From IMG/VR virus record IMGVR_UViG_3300047322_000252, positions 54,221 through 118,220 of that record: 64,000 bases of DNA, one strand, 5' to 3'. This stretch comes from a virus. The translations under genes were made by a program, and so were the position numbers. This document shows, one piece after another, positions 1 through 8,964 of the stretch. Each line of letters begins with the position of its first letter. The first letter of the stretch is position 1. The notes under the pieces were generated by a model, which searched no databases, was not told where the DNA came from, and was given only the letters and a program-made list of their open reading frames with translations.

Positions 1-783
1 CAGGTGGCGGGCACCCTGAGCGGAGTCGGAGACGCTGAGTCTTTCCAGCAGTGGTCAGCCGAGACATCAGCCCAGCACAACGCTTTCCTGGTGGCCTCGG
101 CGTCAGCAAAGCAGGGTGCAGGTGGCTCCAGTGCGGCTGCTGTCACAGCACCGTCCATGGCCGCTGCTGCCGGTGGCTCTCCGGATGCTGTGGGCCTCGA
201 CGTGGTGGGCAAGGCCCTGTACTCCGCAGGCTTCCGGGGTGACGACCTGGTCAACATGATGGCCATCCCCTCCCGGGAGTCCAGCTACGTCCCTGGTGCG
301 CACAACCTGAACCCCAACACTGGAGACGACTCCTGGGGCCTGTGGCAGATCAACGTGGCCCCCGGCGCCAACGGGGCCACCTTGAAGGCGGTCACCGGCT
401 CTGACGACCCCAACCAGTTGACCGATCCCGCCACCGCCGCCCGAGTCGCTTTCGAGATGTACAAGCGCTCCGGTAACACGCTGCGGCCGTGGGGCGGGTA
501 CAAGGGCATGTCGAACACGTACAACGTGAGCGACGATGCCATCGGCGCCGCCCGTTCGATGGCTCAGAGCCTCTGGCCCAGTGGCTACGGCGATCCCTCG
601 GGCGGCGCTAGTGGCAATGGCGGTTCCACCAGCGTGACGCACTCGCCGGTCGTCTTCAATGCCACCTTCAACATCTCGGCTTCGGGCGGTGGCGGCGGGG
701 CCATGGACCTTGACGGCCTGGCCCGGCAACTAGCACCCAAGATCGAGTCCGTAGTCCGTCGAGCAGTAGGGGCCACACGATGA
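1..783 (+). CDS. Tail tape-measure protein C-terminus with lysozyme-like (SLT) domain, 5' partial
   Basis: The frame is open from the first base, so this is the 3' end of a gene that starts upstream. The visible ~260 residues begin with an Ala/Ser-rich stretch. A transglycosylase-like segment follows (about residues 65-195 of the visible part), with SRESSY supplying a possible catalytic Glu and then SWGLWQINV, typical of SLT/lysozyme-like domains. The end is Gly/Ser-rich with a short amphipathic tail. Its place just before hub and baseplate genes is where a tape-measure protein normally sits, and such proteins often end in a muralytic domain that helps the tube cross peptidoglycan. A stand-alone tail lysozyme is the alternative. 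The stop overlaps the next start (ATGA). Confidence 0.7.
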   Translation, partial: QVAGTLSGVGDAESFQQWSAETSAQHNAFLVASASAKQGAGGSSAAAVTAPSMAAAAGGSPDAVGLDVVGKALYSAGFRGDDLVNMMAIPSRESSYVPGAHNLNPNTGDDSWGLWQINVAPGANGATLKAVTGSDDPNQLTDPATAARVAFEMYKRSGNTLRPWGGYKGMSNTYNVSDDAIGAARSMAQSLWPSGYGDPSGGASGNGGSTSVTHSPVVFNATFNISASGGGGGAMDLDGLARQLAPKIESVVRRAVGATR

Positions 784-2474
784 GCGTTGATTCCGACATC
801 GGTTCGGGGAGTGATCGCAGCCCGAGCTACAACATCGGAGGGGCACCGCCCTACGGCTGGACGGGTACCCCGGGCTACAACCCCTTCCAGGCTCCCAGTG
901 AGAAGGAGACGTTCGGGGAGGTGGCGCTCTACGAGCGCATGGACTGGACAGGTGGTGTCACTGCCGACGCAGCCCAGAAGGAGTTGCAGAACCCGCCCTT
1001 CATCGGCGTGGGGAGCACCAGCGCCCGGGTTCCGGGGCACATGGCCAACAGCAGCAACCCGGCCATCCCGCACCGCATCCTGCGGGGCTACATGCGCCGC
1101 TTCGACACCAACCCGGCGAGTACTGACAACGCCTCGGACCCGTCGAAGAGCTACAAGGCCCGGCTCTTCTTCATGTGGAACCCCCAGTTCATCGAGCGCA
1201 CGTACGCAGCGCTGGAGGACATCCAGCAGTTCCTCAACCTCACCAACCAGGCCAACGGGCCGGTGAACAATGAGGACACGCAGCCGTACTTGAAGACGGA
1301 GGTGGGCTTCTCTCTGGTCTTCGACCGGCAGGAGGAGGTGAACCGCTTCCCGAACCACCCTGGCTGTCTGGTGGACCTGGCGGTGTTCGACCTGCTGTCG
1401 AGAGGTGGCTCCCCAGCCGGACAGATGACCAAGGAGGCGTTGAAGGCGCTGGACGACGCTGGTGGGACGGTGGCGGGAGGCCCGTCCAGCAAGAGCCTGA
1501 TCTTCAACCCCGGCATCAAGATCGCCGTCATCTTCTCGCCCTACATCGTCTACTTCGGCAACATCATCGACGTGCGGGCCACCTTCGAGAAGTTCTCGCA
1601 CCGCATGACGCCTACTCGTATGACGCTGGACTTGAAGATGCGGCTCTACGCCTTCGGCAGCCTGAACCAGTTGAAGGCCTCGGACCAGGCAGCGGTGTCC
1701 TCTTCAGCTTCAGCAGCGGCATACCAGGCGGGGCCTCTGGGAGCAGTGGACCCCACGACGGTGACGGCCAAGAGCCAGGACGAGAAGGACCGGCTCAACA
1801 TCCAGGGGGCCAGGGACGCCATGTCCTGGGGTGAGCACTGGATCGGCAAGGTCAACTACGAGGCCGGGGCGACCCGGTGTGCGAACGCTGGAGCGGACAG
1901 CTACGACAAGCCGGACTCCAACATCCCGCTGGCCTTCGACTGCTCCAGCTTCGTGGCCCGGTGTTTCTGCGTGATCGGGTGGGGTCCCACACTGGGCATC
2001 GACCCTTGTTCTGACACCAACGGGTTCGAGACAGCGATCAAGAACAACCCCAGCGCCTGGTACGTGTACTGGTTCAGCAACGAGATGATGCGTGCTCAGA
2101 ACAACGGAAGCTCCACCAGCGCTGTGTTCACCGTGCTGACCAGTCAGATCCGGCCCGGGGACTGCATCCTGCGCTCCGGTACCGGCCCCAACGGACACAT
2201 CGCTTTCATCCATGCGGTCATCGAGGCAGGTAAGACCTACGAGATCTTGCATACCAACACCTCGAAGCCGCCCAACAACAAGGTCCACCTGGACACCTAC
2301 ACCCTGGACCACATCGTCAACGGCGACGGCAACAGCATGAAGCCGTACACGCACCTCATCCGGGCGCAGCCCATCCCGCTGGTGAAGCCAGCCGAGCAGA
2401 AGGCTGCCCCGAGCAACCCGGCGCCGCAGATGGTGATGGCCCGGTCCACGATCTCTCTGGCTGGGCGGTTCTGA
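780..2474 (+). CDS. Baseplate/tail protein with C-terminal NlpC/P60-like peptidase domain
   Basis: This 564-residue protein has two parts. Residues ~1-300 look like a tail or baseplate structural domain I cannot name. Residues ~345-530 resemble an NlpC/P60 (C40) cysteine peptidase: FDCSSF contains the candidate nucleophile Cys388, and NGHIAFIH contains the candidate His473. Such domains cut peptide stems of peptidoglycan. Position between the tape measure and the gpD-like hub suggests a tail-tip enzyme used during DNA entry. The start overlaps the preceding stop (ATGA), implying translational coupling. The last ~35 residues are a low-complexity tail. Confidence 0.7.
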   Translation: MSVDSDIGSGSDRSPSYNIGGAPPYGWTGTPGYNPFQAPSEKETFGEVALYERMDWTGGVTADAAQKELQNPPFIGVGSTSARVPGHMANSSNPAIPHRILRGYMRRFDTNPASTDNASDPSKSYKARLFFMWNPQFIERTYAALEDIQQFLNLTNQANGPVNNEDTQPYLKTEVGFSLVFDRQEEVNRFPNHPGCLVDLAVFDLLSRGGSPAGQMTKEALKALDDAGGTVAGGPSSKSLIFNPGIKIAVIFSPYIVYFGNIIDVRATFEKFSHRMTPTRMTLDLKMRLYAFGSLNQLKASDQAAVSSSASAAAYQAGPLGAVDPTTVTAKSQDEKDRLNIQGARDAMSWGEHWIGKVNYEAGATRCANAGADSYDKPDSNIPLAFDCSSFVARCFCVIGWGPTLGIDPCSDTNGFETAIKNNPSAWYVYWFSNEMMRAQNNGSSTSAVFTVLTSQIRPGDCILRSGTGPNGHIAFIHAVIEAGKTYEILHTNTSKPPNNKVHLDTYTLDHIVNGDGNSMKPYTHLIRAQPIPLVKPAEQKAAPSNPAPQMVMARSTISLAGRF

Positions 2475-2758
2475 TGATCACCGCTGCCTCCCGCTACACC
2501 CAGGGCGAGGCCTTGTGGGTCACCACCAAGGACCCTGACGTGGGCCGGGGCAACAAGCTCACGGTGTTCCTCAACACCGTCACCTACCTCACCAGCCCCT
2601 ACTCCGTGGCGCTGGTGAAGGAGACGGACGACATGAGCCTGTTCGCTTTCACCGCCTACGCCGACCCTCGGCGGTGGTGGGTGATCGCTGATGCCAACCC
2701 GCAGGTGTTCCACCCTTGGGACGCCCGCCCTGGCCAGTCCGTGCGGGTGCCGTCGTGA
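2474..2758 (+). CDS. Small baseplate protein, LysM/gpX-like
   Basis: 94 residues. The second half, with DPRRWWVIADANPQ and a final PGQSVRVPS, follows the pattern of small tail proteins (P2 gpX, LysM-like, T4 gp53-like region) that end in a short peptidoglycan-binding or hub-docking motif: Trp-rich, then an 'NP...PG..I/V.VP' tail. The start shares one base with the preceding stop (TGATG) and the next gene overlaps its stop, so it lies within a tightly coupled tail operon. Family assignment rests on pattern and position only. Confidence 0.55.
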   Translation: MITAASRYTQGEALWVTTKDPDVGRGNKLTVFLNTVTYLTSPYSVALVKETDDMSLFAFTAYADPRRWWVIADANPQVFHPWDARPGQSVRVPS

Positions 2759-3972
2759 CTACCTCCCCCTCGCTGGTCCAGCCTGCTCGCAGCCCGACCA
2801 CCGTCATCGGGGACATCCGGGTGAACGAGCGTTCCATCCTGGTCACTCCCACGCACGGCACGCTCACCCGCAAGGAGGATGAGCACGACACCGCCAGCAT
2901 CTTCGTGGTCACCGGCACTCGTGCCACGGACTTCGATCAGCTACCGAACCAGCGCATCGAGTTCGCCTACGGCACTCCCGGCAACAAGAGCACCTTCCAG
3001 GGTTATGTCAACAGCGTGATGCCGCAGAAGCGGTTGGTGGGTAACCAGACTGTCACCGTGCAGGAGATCTTCTGCTACGGGGCCTCGATGGTGTTGAAGG
3101 GCAACGTCCCCCGCTTCTTCACGTCATTGACATTGACGCAGATGATGCAGCGCATCGTGAGCGAGGCCAACCTGGGCTTCTCCGACGAGTTCCGCAACGA
3201 CACGATGGTGTGGCGCTCTCTGGCCCAGACCTCGGAGTCGGACTGGGAGATGTTGCTGGCCATGGCGAACCGCCTGGCTGCTCGCATCCTCTACGACCAG
3301 GGTGTCGTGCGCCTCATCGACTACCGGGACATCGCCTACCGCATGCTCCCGGTGCGCAAGCTCCTGAGCGGGAGCATGGACCCGGACTTCTCGGCCTCCG
3401 AGACGGGCAACTTCGGGTCGGGCGCCGTGGTCGAGTACGTGCCCATCAGCGTCGGTGTCCAGGACCCGGCCTACCGCACGCCCACCACCGCCTACCTGGC
3501 CGGGAAGTCGGCCGTGGTGCTGACCCCGCCGCTGGCCAGGCTCACGGCTCAGCCCTCGGTCATGAAGAACACCTGGGGGTCGGCACTGGTGGGCCGCTTC
3601 GCCACCGACATGCCTGCGTCATCACAACAAGAGGCCGAGATCATCCAGCAGGGCTTCTACAACCCACCGTGGCCCCAGCAGGCCGAGGTTCGCATCGAGG
3701 GGGACGCCACCGCCTCTCCTGGCACCGTGGTGCAGATCTCCTCGAAGCGGGGGCAAACCATGTCCCCGACCTACGACGGTCTGTGGTACGTCAGTGGGGT
3801 GCAGCACGACATCGGCCTCAACAAGCGCTTCTACACCGTGCTGACCGTGGGTCGGCAGGCTGAGCGGGGCATGAACTGGTATCAGTACCGGCCGTTCTGG
3901 CTGAGTGACAAGCGTGGCCCGCCCACTCTGCGCTCGTCGGGCGCTGGACAGTGGATCTCGAACTGGAGGTGA
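2755..3972 (+). CDS. Baseplate hub protein, gpD/late control protein D-like
   Basis: 405 residues from a GTG that overlaps the previous stop; an in-frame ATG-type start further upstream would lie inside that gene. The order of features fits the hub family (P2 gpD, Mu gp44, T4 gp27): an N-terminal beta-rich part (residues ~25-110) with 'R-I-E-F-A-Y-G-T-P...F-Q-G-Y-V', a central helical part with an SDWEMLLAMANRLAARI segment typical of these hubs, and a C-terminal OB-like beta domain ending in 'LWYVSGVQHDIG'. It would form the ring connecting tube and spike. One exact copy of motif B lies inside the gene at 3125-3137. Confidence 0.7.
   Translation: MTTSPSLVQPARSPTTVIGDIRVNERSILVTPTHGTLTRKEDEHDTASIFVVTGTRATDFDQLPNQRIEFAYGTPGNKSTFQGYVNSVMPQKRLVGNQTVTVQEIFCYGASMVLKGNVPRFFTSLTLTQMMQRIVSEANLGFSDEFRNDTMVWRSLAQTSESDWEMLLAMANRLAARILYDQGVVRLIDYRDIAYRMLPVRKLLSGSMDPDFSASETGNFGSGAVVEYVPISVGVQDPAYRTPTTAYLAGKSAVVLTPPLARLTAQPSVMKNTWGSALVGRFATDMPASSQQEAEIIQQGFYNPPWPQQAEVRIEGDATASPGTVVQISSKRGQTMSPTYDGLWYVSGVQHDIGLNKRFYTVLTVGRQAERGMNWYQYRPFWLSDKRGPPTLRSSGAGQWISNWR
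3125..3137 (+). repeat. Motif B copy CATTGACATTGAC
   Basis: Exact copy in the hub gene, read as S-L-T-L-T. Confidence 0.75.
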
Positions 3973-3973
3973 C

Positions 3974-4366
3974 ATGCAGGCGCTCAGATTCCCCTTCCAG
4001 ATCGACATCTACGGGCACGTCTCTGTTGTAACAACGTACCCGGAGGTCATCCGTGGGCAGTTGATCGACGTGCTGATGACCAACGAGAACGAGCGGGTCA
4101 TGCACCCCACCTACGGCGCCAACATGGAAGCGGCCCTCTTCGATCCCACTGACGTGTTGGTGCAGGCTGATGCAGCCCAGCAAGTGTCTGAGCGGATCAC
4201 CACCTTCGCTCCCCGGGTGAACCTGCGGGACGTCAGGTTCTCTGCGGACCCTCTCCAGCCAGGCAGGCTCTTCGTGGACGTCAGTTACTCGGCCGGGGCC
4301 TTCGATGAGGCTCGCTCTCTGCGCATCCCGGTCGCCAACTTCCTGAGCGAGGAGTCCTCGGTATGA
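3974..4366 (+). CDS. Baseplate wedge protein, gp25-like
   Basis: 130 residues from an ATG with a strong ribosome site (GGAGGTGAC) directly before it. The pattern matches the gp25/IraD-like family: 'VIRGQLIDVLMTNENERVMHPTYGANMEAALFD' has the conserved short helix followed by E-R-x-M-x-P-x-Y-G, the hallmark around the EPR/ER motif of sheath-initiator wedge proteins. It lies between the hub and baseplate J genes, the usual order in contractile phages and tailocins. A perfect motif A palindrome lies at 4025-4035 inside the coding sequence. Confidence 0.75.
   Translation: MQALRFPFQIDIYGHVSVVTTYPEVIRGQLIDVLMTNENERVMHPTYGANMEAALFDPTDVLVQADAAQQVSERITTFAPRVNLRDVRFSADPLQPGRLFVDVSYSAGAFDEARSLRIPVANFLSEESSV
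4025..4035. repeat. Motif A, perfect GTTGTAACAAC
   Basis: Perfect palindrome inside the gp25-like gene, read as V-V-T-T. Confidence 0.7.
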
Positions 4367-5856
4367 CCGCACCCATCGAGATGGACTACACGAACAGGGA
4401 CTACGACTCTCTCGTCTCCTTCCTGGTGAGCGCCGCCCGGGGGTTCATGCCCGAGTGGGTCACCGTGGGCGAGACAACCGACTTCGGAACTTTGTTGTTA
4501 GAACTGTTTGCTTACGTCGGAGACGTGACCAACTACTACATCGACCGGGTCGCTGCCGAGCCGTTCCTGGCCACTGCCCAGCGTCGTCAGAGCGTCCTCG
4601 GCATAGCCGACATGCTGGGGTACACCCCCATCGCCCAGCAGGCTGCCTCGGGCATCGTCACCTTCACCCTGGACGACACCGCCTACCTGAACAGCACCAC
4701 CACCATCCCGTCAGGGACCGTGGTGCAGACGGGCCAGAGCGAGGGCCAGGGGGCCGTCTTCTTCGAGACGACCACCAACGCCTACCTGGGCCAGTCGGTG
4801 CGCACCGCTGACATCGGTGTGAACGAGGGCCGCACCATCGCCACCGAGTACGTGGCGATCTCCAACGGCGCCCCCATGCAGGAGTACGTGCTGATGAACG
4901 CCGGGGTGATCCACCGCAGCACCCGGCTTTACGTGCAGGAGACGGACACCTCCGTCATCGAGTGGAGCTACGTGGACAACCTGGTGGTGGCCGACCCCGA
5001 CGCCTCGGTGTGGACCACCTACCTGGACGACCAGCAGTTCCTGCACATCGTCTTCGGAGACAACGTGGCCGGGCGCATCCCGCCCAACGGCGCTCAGGTC
5101 ACCTGCTCCTACCGCTACGGCGCCGGGGCACGAGGCAACGTGGCCGGGGGCACCATCACCCAGATCACACCACCGATCGCTGGCGTGAGCGTGGTCAACG
5201 CCGCCGACAGCCCCTGCAACGGCGGCGCTGACAACGAGTCGATCGACCAGATGCGCTACTCGATCCCCCGAGCGGCCAAGCTCCGGGACCGGGCCATCAC
5301 CCTCCAGGACTTCGCAGACCTGGCCCACCAGGTACCCGGTGTGGCAAAGGCCACAGCAACGGGCCAGTTCTACACGAACATCAAGGTGTACATCGCCCCG
5401 GTGGGCGGGGGCTACCCCTCGGTTGACCTGCGGGCAGCGGTGGACACCTACCTCACCGAGCGGGCCTTGGTGGGCACCGCTGTCGATGTCCACCCGCTGA
5501 GCACTTCCGAGCAGTTGTATCAACAGATCCACCTGGCGCTCGACGTCCACGTCCGCAAGGAGTTCGGCCAGTTGACCGTGGCCAATGGCGTGCGGGACGC
5601 CATGACCGCCCTCTTCGCCTTCGACTCCTCGGACTTCGGCAAGTTCTACTCCCAGGGCGACGTGTACCACGCTGCGCTGGCCGTCACCGGGGTGGACTAC
5701 ATCGTCTTGAAGGCCATGCAGTTCTACGCCGCCGACAACAGCACCCTTGTGGCTCCCGCCATCGGTGACCTCACGGCCAGCCCGATCCTCATCCCGCTGC
5801 TCGACACCACCGACACGATCAAGTTCGTGCTCACCCCCATCGGGGGCCTGACGTGA
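4363..5856 (+). CDS. Baseplate J-like wedge protein
   Basis: 497 residues. The N-terminus, with MDYTNRDYDSLVSFLV and then 'DFGTLLLELFAYVGDVTNYYIDRVAAEPFL', is typical of baseplate J/gp47-type wedge proteins. The middle has repeated beta segments including 'YRYGAGARGNVAGGTITQI', also characteristic, and 'RDRAITLQDFADLAHQVPGVAKA' of the C-terminal half. The protein should assemble with the gp25-like and tail protein I products into the wedge. The start overlaps the previous stop (ATGA) and the end overlaps the next GTG. Confidence 0.85.
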   Translation: MTAPIEMDYTNRDYDSLVSFLVSAARGFMPEWVTVGETTDFGTLLLELFAYVGDVTNYYIDRVAAEPFLATAQRRQSVLGIADMLGYTPIAQQAASGIVTFTLDDTAYLNSTTTIPSGTVVQTGQSEGQGAVFFETTTNAYLGQSVRTADIGVNEGRTIATEYVAISNGAPMQEYVLMNAGVIHRSTRLYVQETDTSVIEWSYVDNLVVADPDASVWTTYLDDQQFLHIVFGDNVAGRIPPNGAQVTCSYRYGAGARGNVAGGTITQITPPIAGVSVVNAADSPCNGGADNESIDQMRYSIPRAAKLRDRAITLQDFADLAHQVPGVAKATATGQFYTNIKVYIAPVGGGYPSVDLRAAVDTYLTERALVGTAVDVHPLSTSEQLYQQIHLALDVHVRKEFGQLTVANGVRDAMTALFAFDSSDFGKFYSQGDVYHAALAVTGVDYIVLKAMQFYAADNSTLVAPAIGDLTASPILIPLLDTTDTIKFVLTPIGGLT

Positions 5857-7436
5857 CGGACTTCCGCCCCTTCACCATCCGGCGCACCATCGGCGGCGAC
5901 GTCGTCCGCTCGACCGCTGGATGGCACGGAGCGCTGCGGTACGGCCCCGTCCAGGTCCCGTTCGACATCGTGGACGGGACCACTCTCGACGGCATGCCCA
6001 TCGGGTATGACACTGGCCTCGTCACGGTGCGGATTCCCCCCACCGTGCCGTGGGTTGAGGCGGTACTGGTGCGGGGTGCCTTCGGGCCTCCCACCACACC
6101 GCTGGACGGGGTGCCGGTCTGGTACGAGGAGGGCCACGATCCTCACGACCCGGACCAGTTCAGCCAGATGGTCATGGACACGCCGCTCACCGGGGGCTAC
6201 TGGTATTACTACACGCTCTTCCTGTACTTCGGCTCGCCCCCCACCTGGCTGGCTGCGGCCACCGTGGCGCTGCTGGTGCCCCGCAACTACGGCACCGCCG
6301 AGAAGCTGTTCAGCCTGATCCCGCAGTTCTACCAGTCCACCGACGATCAGCAGGCGGCTGACGGGCGCAACGGACCGCTGCGGAAGTTCACGGCCATCCT
6401 GGGTTATGACAACGACTACGAGCGCACGCTCCTCGACGGCGTGCTCAACGTCTACGACCCGGACCGGGCGCCCTTGAAGTTCGTCCAGCTACTGGGCACC
6501 AACCTGGGCCTTCCCATCGAGCAGGCCCTCGGCGGCGCTCGCTACCGCACCCTGGTGGGTGGCCTCACCCAGCTAGAGGACCTGCGGGGTACCTCCATCG
6601 GCCTGGAGGCGTTCATCTACGCCGCCAGCAACTACCGCTGTGATGTGACAACGGGAGGAAACTCCCTGCTCACGCCGGACGACGCCGAGTTCGTGAATGG
6701 AGTGGGGCACTGGCAGAAGTTCCTCAACTCTGCTATCACAACATTCCAGAACGCCATCTCCCACGCCACGCCTGCGGTGCCTGGGGACCAGTGGGCCAAC
6801 CTGGTCCTGCGCAAGTACACCGGCAACGCCAGCCCGCCCATCCCTCCGGTGCCCAGCGCCGGGCAGGGGATCATGGAGATCATCGATCTGGCGACCACGC
6901 ACCTCTACACCGACTTCGTCATCGTCTGTGGCCTCAGCCCGACCGGATCTACTGGGGGCCTGCCGGACGCCATCCAGTTCGGCATCCCGGTGCGAGGCGG
7001 GGAACTGTGGGAGTTCAGCTTCAACATGGTCAAGCCCACCGCTGGCCCGACTGCTCAGGTGGTCGCCTCGTGGGTCGCCTACGACACCAACGGCGTCTTG
7101 AAGGGCGTCTACCAGGACGCCACAACCTACGCCCCCAACGGCTACCTGTCCGACACCGGGGCCTGGACCAAGTACCGGATGCAGCACATCATCGCCTCGG
7201 GCGGCGACGGCCTCGTCACCGACCCAGCGGGCGGCATCTGCGGCTACATCATCCCCTGCATCTGGTGGCATGCACCGACAGCCATGACTGCCCGGTACAT
7301 CATGGGGGCCATGCTGACCAGCATCAAGGGCGTGGGTGGGGCCATCGTGCCGCTGCCGCCTGACGTGTACCTGACCCTCGGGTCCACCAAGCTGCTCAAT
7401 AGCCCACAATCGATACTGGGGCCAGATCCGGCATGA
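5853..7436 (+). CDS. Tail protein I-like baseplate wedge/fibre connector
   Basis: 527 residues from a GTG overlapping the previous stop. Residues ~145-270 match the phage tail protein I / TIGR02242-type pattern: 'LIPQFYQSTD', then 'PLRKFTAILGYDNDYERTLLD' and 'YRTLVGGLTQLEDLRGTSIGLEAFI'. The C-terminal ~230 residues look beta-rich and may carry a carbohydrate-binding-like domain. It should link the wedge to the fibres. Motif A-like sites occur at 6642-6652 and 6732-6742. Confidence 0.75.
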   Translation: MTDFRPFTIRRTIGGDVVRSTAGWHGALRYGPVQVPFDIVDGTTLDGMPIGYDTGLVTVRIPPTVPWVEAVLVRGAFGPPTTPLDGVPVWYEEGHDPHDPDQFSQMVMDTPLTGGYWYYYTLFLYFGSPPTWLAAATVALLVPRNYGTAEKLFSLIPQFYQSTDDQQAADGRNGPLRKFTAILGYDNDYERTLLDGVLNVYDPDRAPLKFVQLLGTNLGLPIEQALGGARYRTLVGGLTQLEDLRGTSIGLEAFIYAASNYRCDVTTGGNSLLTPDDAEFVNGVGHWQKFLNSAITTFQNAISHATPAVPGDQWANLVLRKYTGNASPPIPPVPSAGQGIMEIIDLATTHLYTDFVIVCGLSPTGSTGGLPDAIQFGIPVRGGELWEFSFNMVKPTAGPTAQVVASWVAYDTNGVLKGVYQDATTYAPNGYLSDTGAWTKYRMQHIIASGGDGLVTDPAGGICGYIIPCIWWHAPTAMTARYIMGAMLTSIKGVGGAIVPLPPDVYLTLGSTKLLNSPQSILGPDPA

Positions 7437-8665
7437 CCACCTACGTGAACCAGCATCTGTTGTCACATCTGGCGGACGGCTCGCTCAACTTCAACGGGAC
7501 AAACCTAGGTTTAGCCTTGGTTTACAGCTACGCCGTGCCGACTGACACCAGCCCCGACTCCTTCGACCAACTGCTGCTGTCGGGTGGCTTCCAGGAGCTT
7601 GACGCCGCCACCGGCTATACCCGCATCACTCGGACCGCCAACACCCAGGTGACGGCGCCGCTCACCAAGGTGGCGATCGGGGCCGACTACGCATTGACAC
7701 TGACGAAGCCCACCTTCGTGGCTGCTGGTGTCTGGTACCTGGCGGGCAGCCAGGCGGGATTCACCAACCCCTGGCTCTTCGTCACCGACAGCATGTTCGG
7801 CAATGTTGTGTCACCAGGGGCCATCGTCGGCATCGCCGCCACCCCTAAGGTGCTGTTCTCCTACGTGACGCATGGGACCACAGCGGACGTAGCCGGGGGC
7901 ACGGTGGTGCAGTCTCCTGGCCCCACCACGTGGGAGTCGGCCCGCATCCAGCACGTCTACCTCTATCCGCAGCGGGTCAACTTGATTCCGAACCCGAGCT
8001 ACGAAGATGTCGGCGGCTTCGGGTGGCGCTCAGATGCTGCCATCGCCAGGGTTCTGGGTGGTGTGGACAAGCCTGCGTCCAACTACTTCGGCCGGGCGGC
8101 GGGCAAGGTGGTGCAGTCTCTCTCCATCCCGACCCAGGGCCGCATGCGGTTCTCGGCCTACGTGCGCAAGGGCACCGGCACCAAGATCACCCTGAGTCTC
8201 GTGTGTCTGGACGAGACATACAGCGTGCTCACCACCGTCCAGGGGCATCAGCGGACGTTGTACAGCGACTGGGCACGGTATGACGACCTCCTGGCGCCCT
8301 CCGACGACTGTGTGGCCGTGATCCCCCAGATCATCTCGGACGGGTCCTTCGACTTCGACCTGTGCCTGCTGGAGGCCACCGACCCCCTCCACGACTACTT
8401 CGCCGGGGACTCCGACACCGGGGCGCCCTACGACTTCTCGTGGCAGGGCCAGGCCCACCAGTCCTACTCTTGTTATTACAACAACCGCCATGTGACGGCA
8501 GCACGCCTGTTCGGGGGCTATTTCAACGGCCAGATGACCTTGCCTGGCCTCGTGCAGGACTGGATTCCCACTGGCACGGCAGTGTACACCCACTGGGATG
8601 TGCTGAGTATGACGGATACTGGGCACCCCTTGAAGGACTGGTCACCCAAGATCTTCGTGCCGTAG
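7433..8665 (+). CDS. Putative tail fibre/receptor-binding protein
   Basis: 410 residues, ATGA overlap with the previous gene. The N-terminal ~165 residues start with MTTYVNQHLLSHLADGSL and contain a repeated Gly/Thr-rich beta pattern. From about residue 185, 'NLIPNPSYEDVGGFGWRSD' begins a segment like the carbohydrate-binding-like domains found in phage fibres (NLxxNPSFE start, then beta sandwich). As last gene of the baseplate operon it most likely attaches to the wedge and contacts the host surface. Motif B (7692-7704) and several motif A-like sites lie inside. Confidence 0.55.
   Translation: MTTYVNQHLLSHLADGSLNFNGTNLGLALVYSYAVPTDTSPDSFDQLLLSGGFQELDAATGYTRITRTANTQVTAPLTKVAIGADYALTLTKPTFVAAGVWYLAGSQAGFTNPWLFVTDSMFGNVVSPGAIVGIAATPKVLFSYVTHGTTADVAGGTVVQSPGPTTWESARIQHVYLYPQRVNLIPNPSYEDVGGFGWRSDAAIARVLGGVDKPASNYFGRAAGKVVQSLSIPTQGRMRFSAYVRKGTGTKITLSLVCLDETYSVLTTVQGHQRTLYSDWARYDDLLAPSDDCVAVIPQIISDGSFDFDLCLLEATDPLHDYFAGDSDTGAPYDFSWQGQAHQSYSCYYNNRHVTAARLFGGYFNGQMTLPGLVQDWIPTGTAVYTHWDVLSMTDTGHPLKDWSPKIFVP
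7692..7704 (+). repeat. Motif B copy CATTGACACTGAC
   Basis: Exact copy in the fibre gene, read as A-L-T-L-T. Confidence 0.75.
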
Positions 8666-8675
8666 GGTTCCGAAC
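8663..8675 (+). promoter_or_regulatory. Candidate leaderless promoter (TAGGGT -10 box)
   Basis: TAGGGT at 8663-8668 followed by 7 nt and then the ATG at 8676. No clear -35 box or ribosome site, so initiation would fall at or next to the start codon. Confidence 0.5.
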
Positions 8676-8933
8676 ATGGTGTTCGTCCTGGTGGGGCTAG
8701 GTGTGTTCATGGTTGTACGGGTCGCCACCGAGGGCATCACCGCTCCTGCCTGGTTCTACATGGCCCTGTCGATCGCCCTGGCCTGCGGTGGACTGGCTCT
8801 CACCAGCGAAAGTCCCTGGTGGGGACCGGCCGTGGCCGGGATCGCCTTCGGGTTCTACCGAGGCGACCAGGTGATCGTGGCCCTGCGGGACTGGATTAGA
8901 GTCCGTGTTCTTCGGGGTCCGTCCCGAAGGTAA
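8676..8933 (+). CDS. Small integral membrane protein (holin candidate)
   Basis: 85 residues with two or three hydrophobic segments (about residues 1-17, 26-42 and 48-61) and a basic, Arg-rich C-terminus (RVRVLRGPSRR). Size, segments and charged tail fit holins, but the endolysin gene lies 33 kb away and two other small membrane proteins are closer to it, so the role is open. The start has no ribosome site; a TANNNT box 7 nt upstream suggests leaderless transcription. A small inverted repeat (8910-8929) lies at the 3' end of the gene. Confidence 0.55.
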   Translation: MVFVLVGLGVFMVVRVATEGITAPAWFYMALSIALACGGLALTSESPWWGPAVAGIAFGFYRGDQVIVALRDWIRVRVLRGPSRR

Positions 8934-8964
8934 CTGGGCTTCTACCTGCACGAATGGAGAGCAC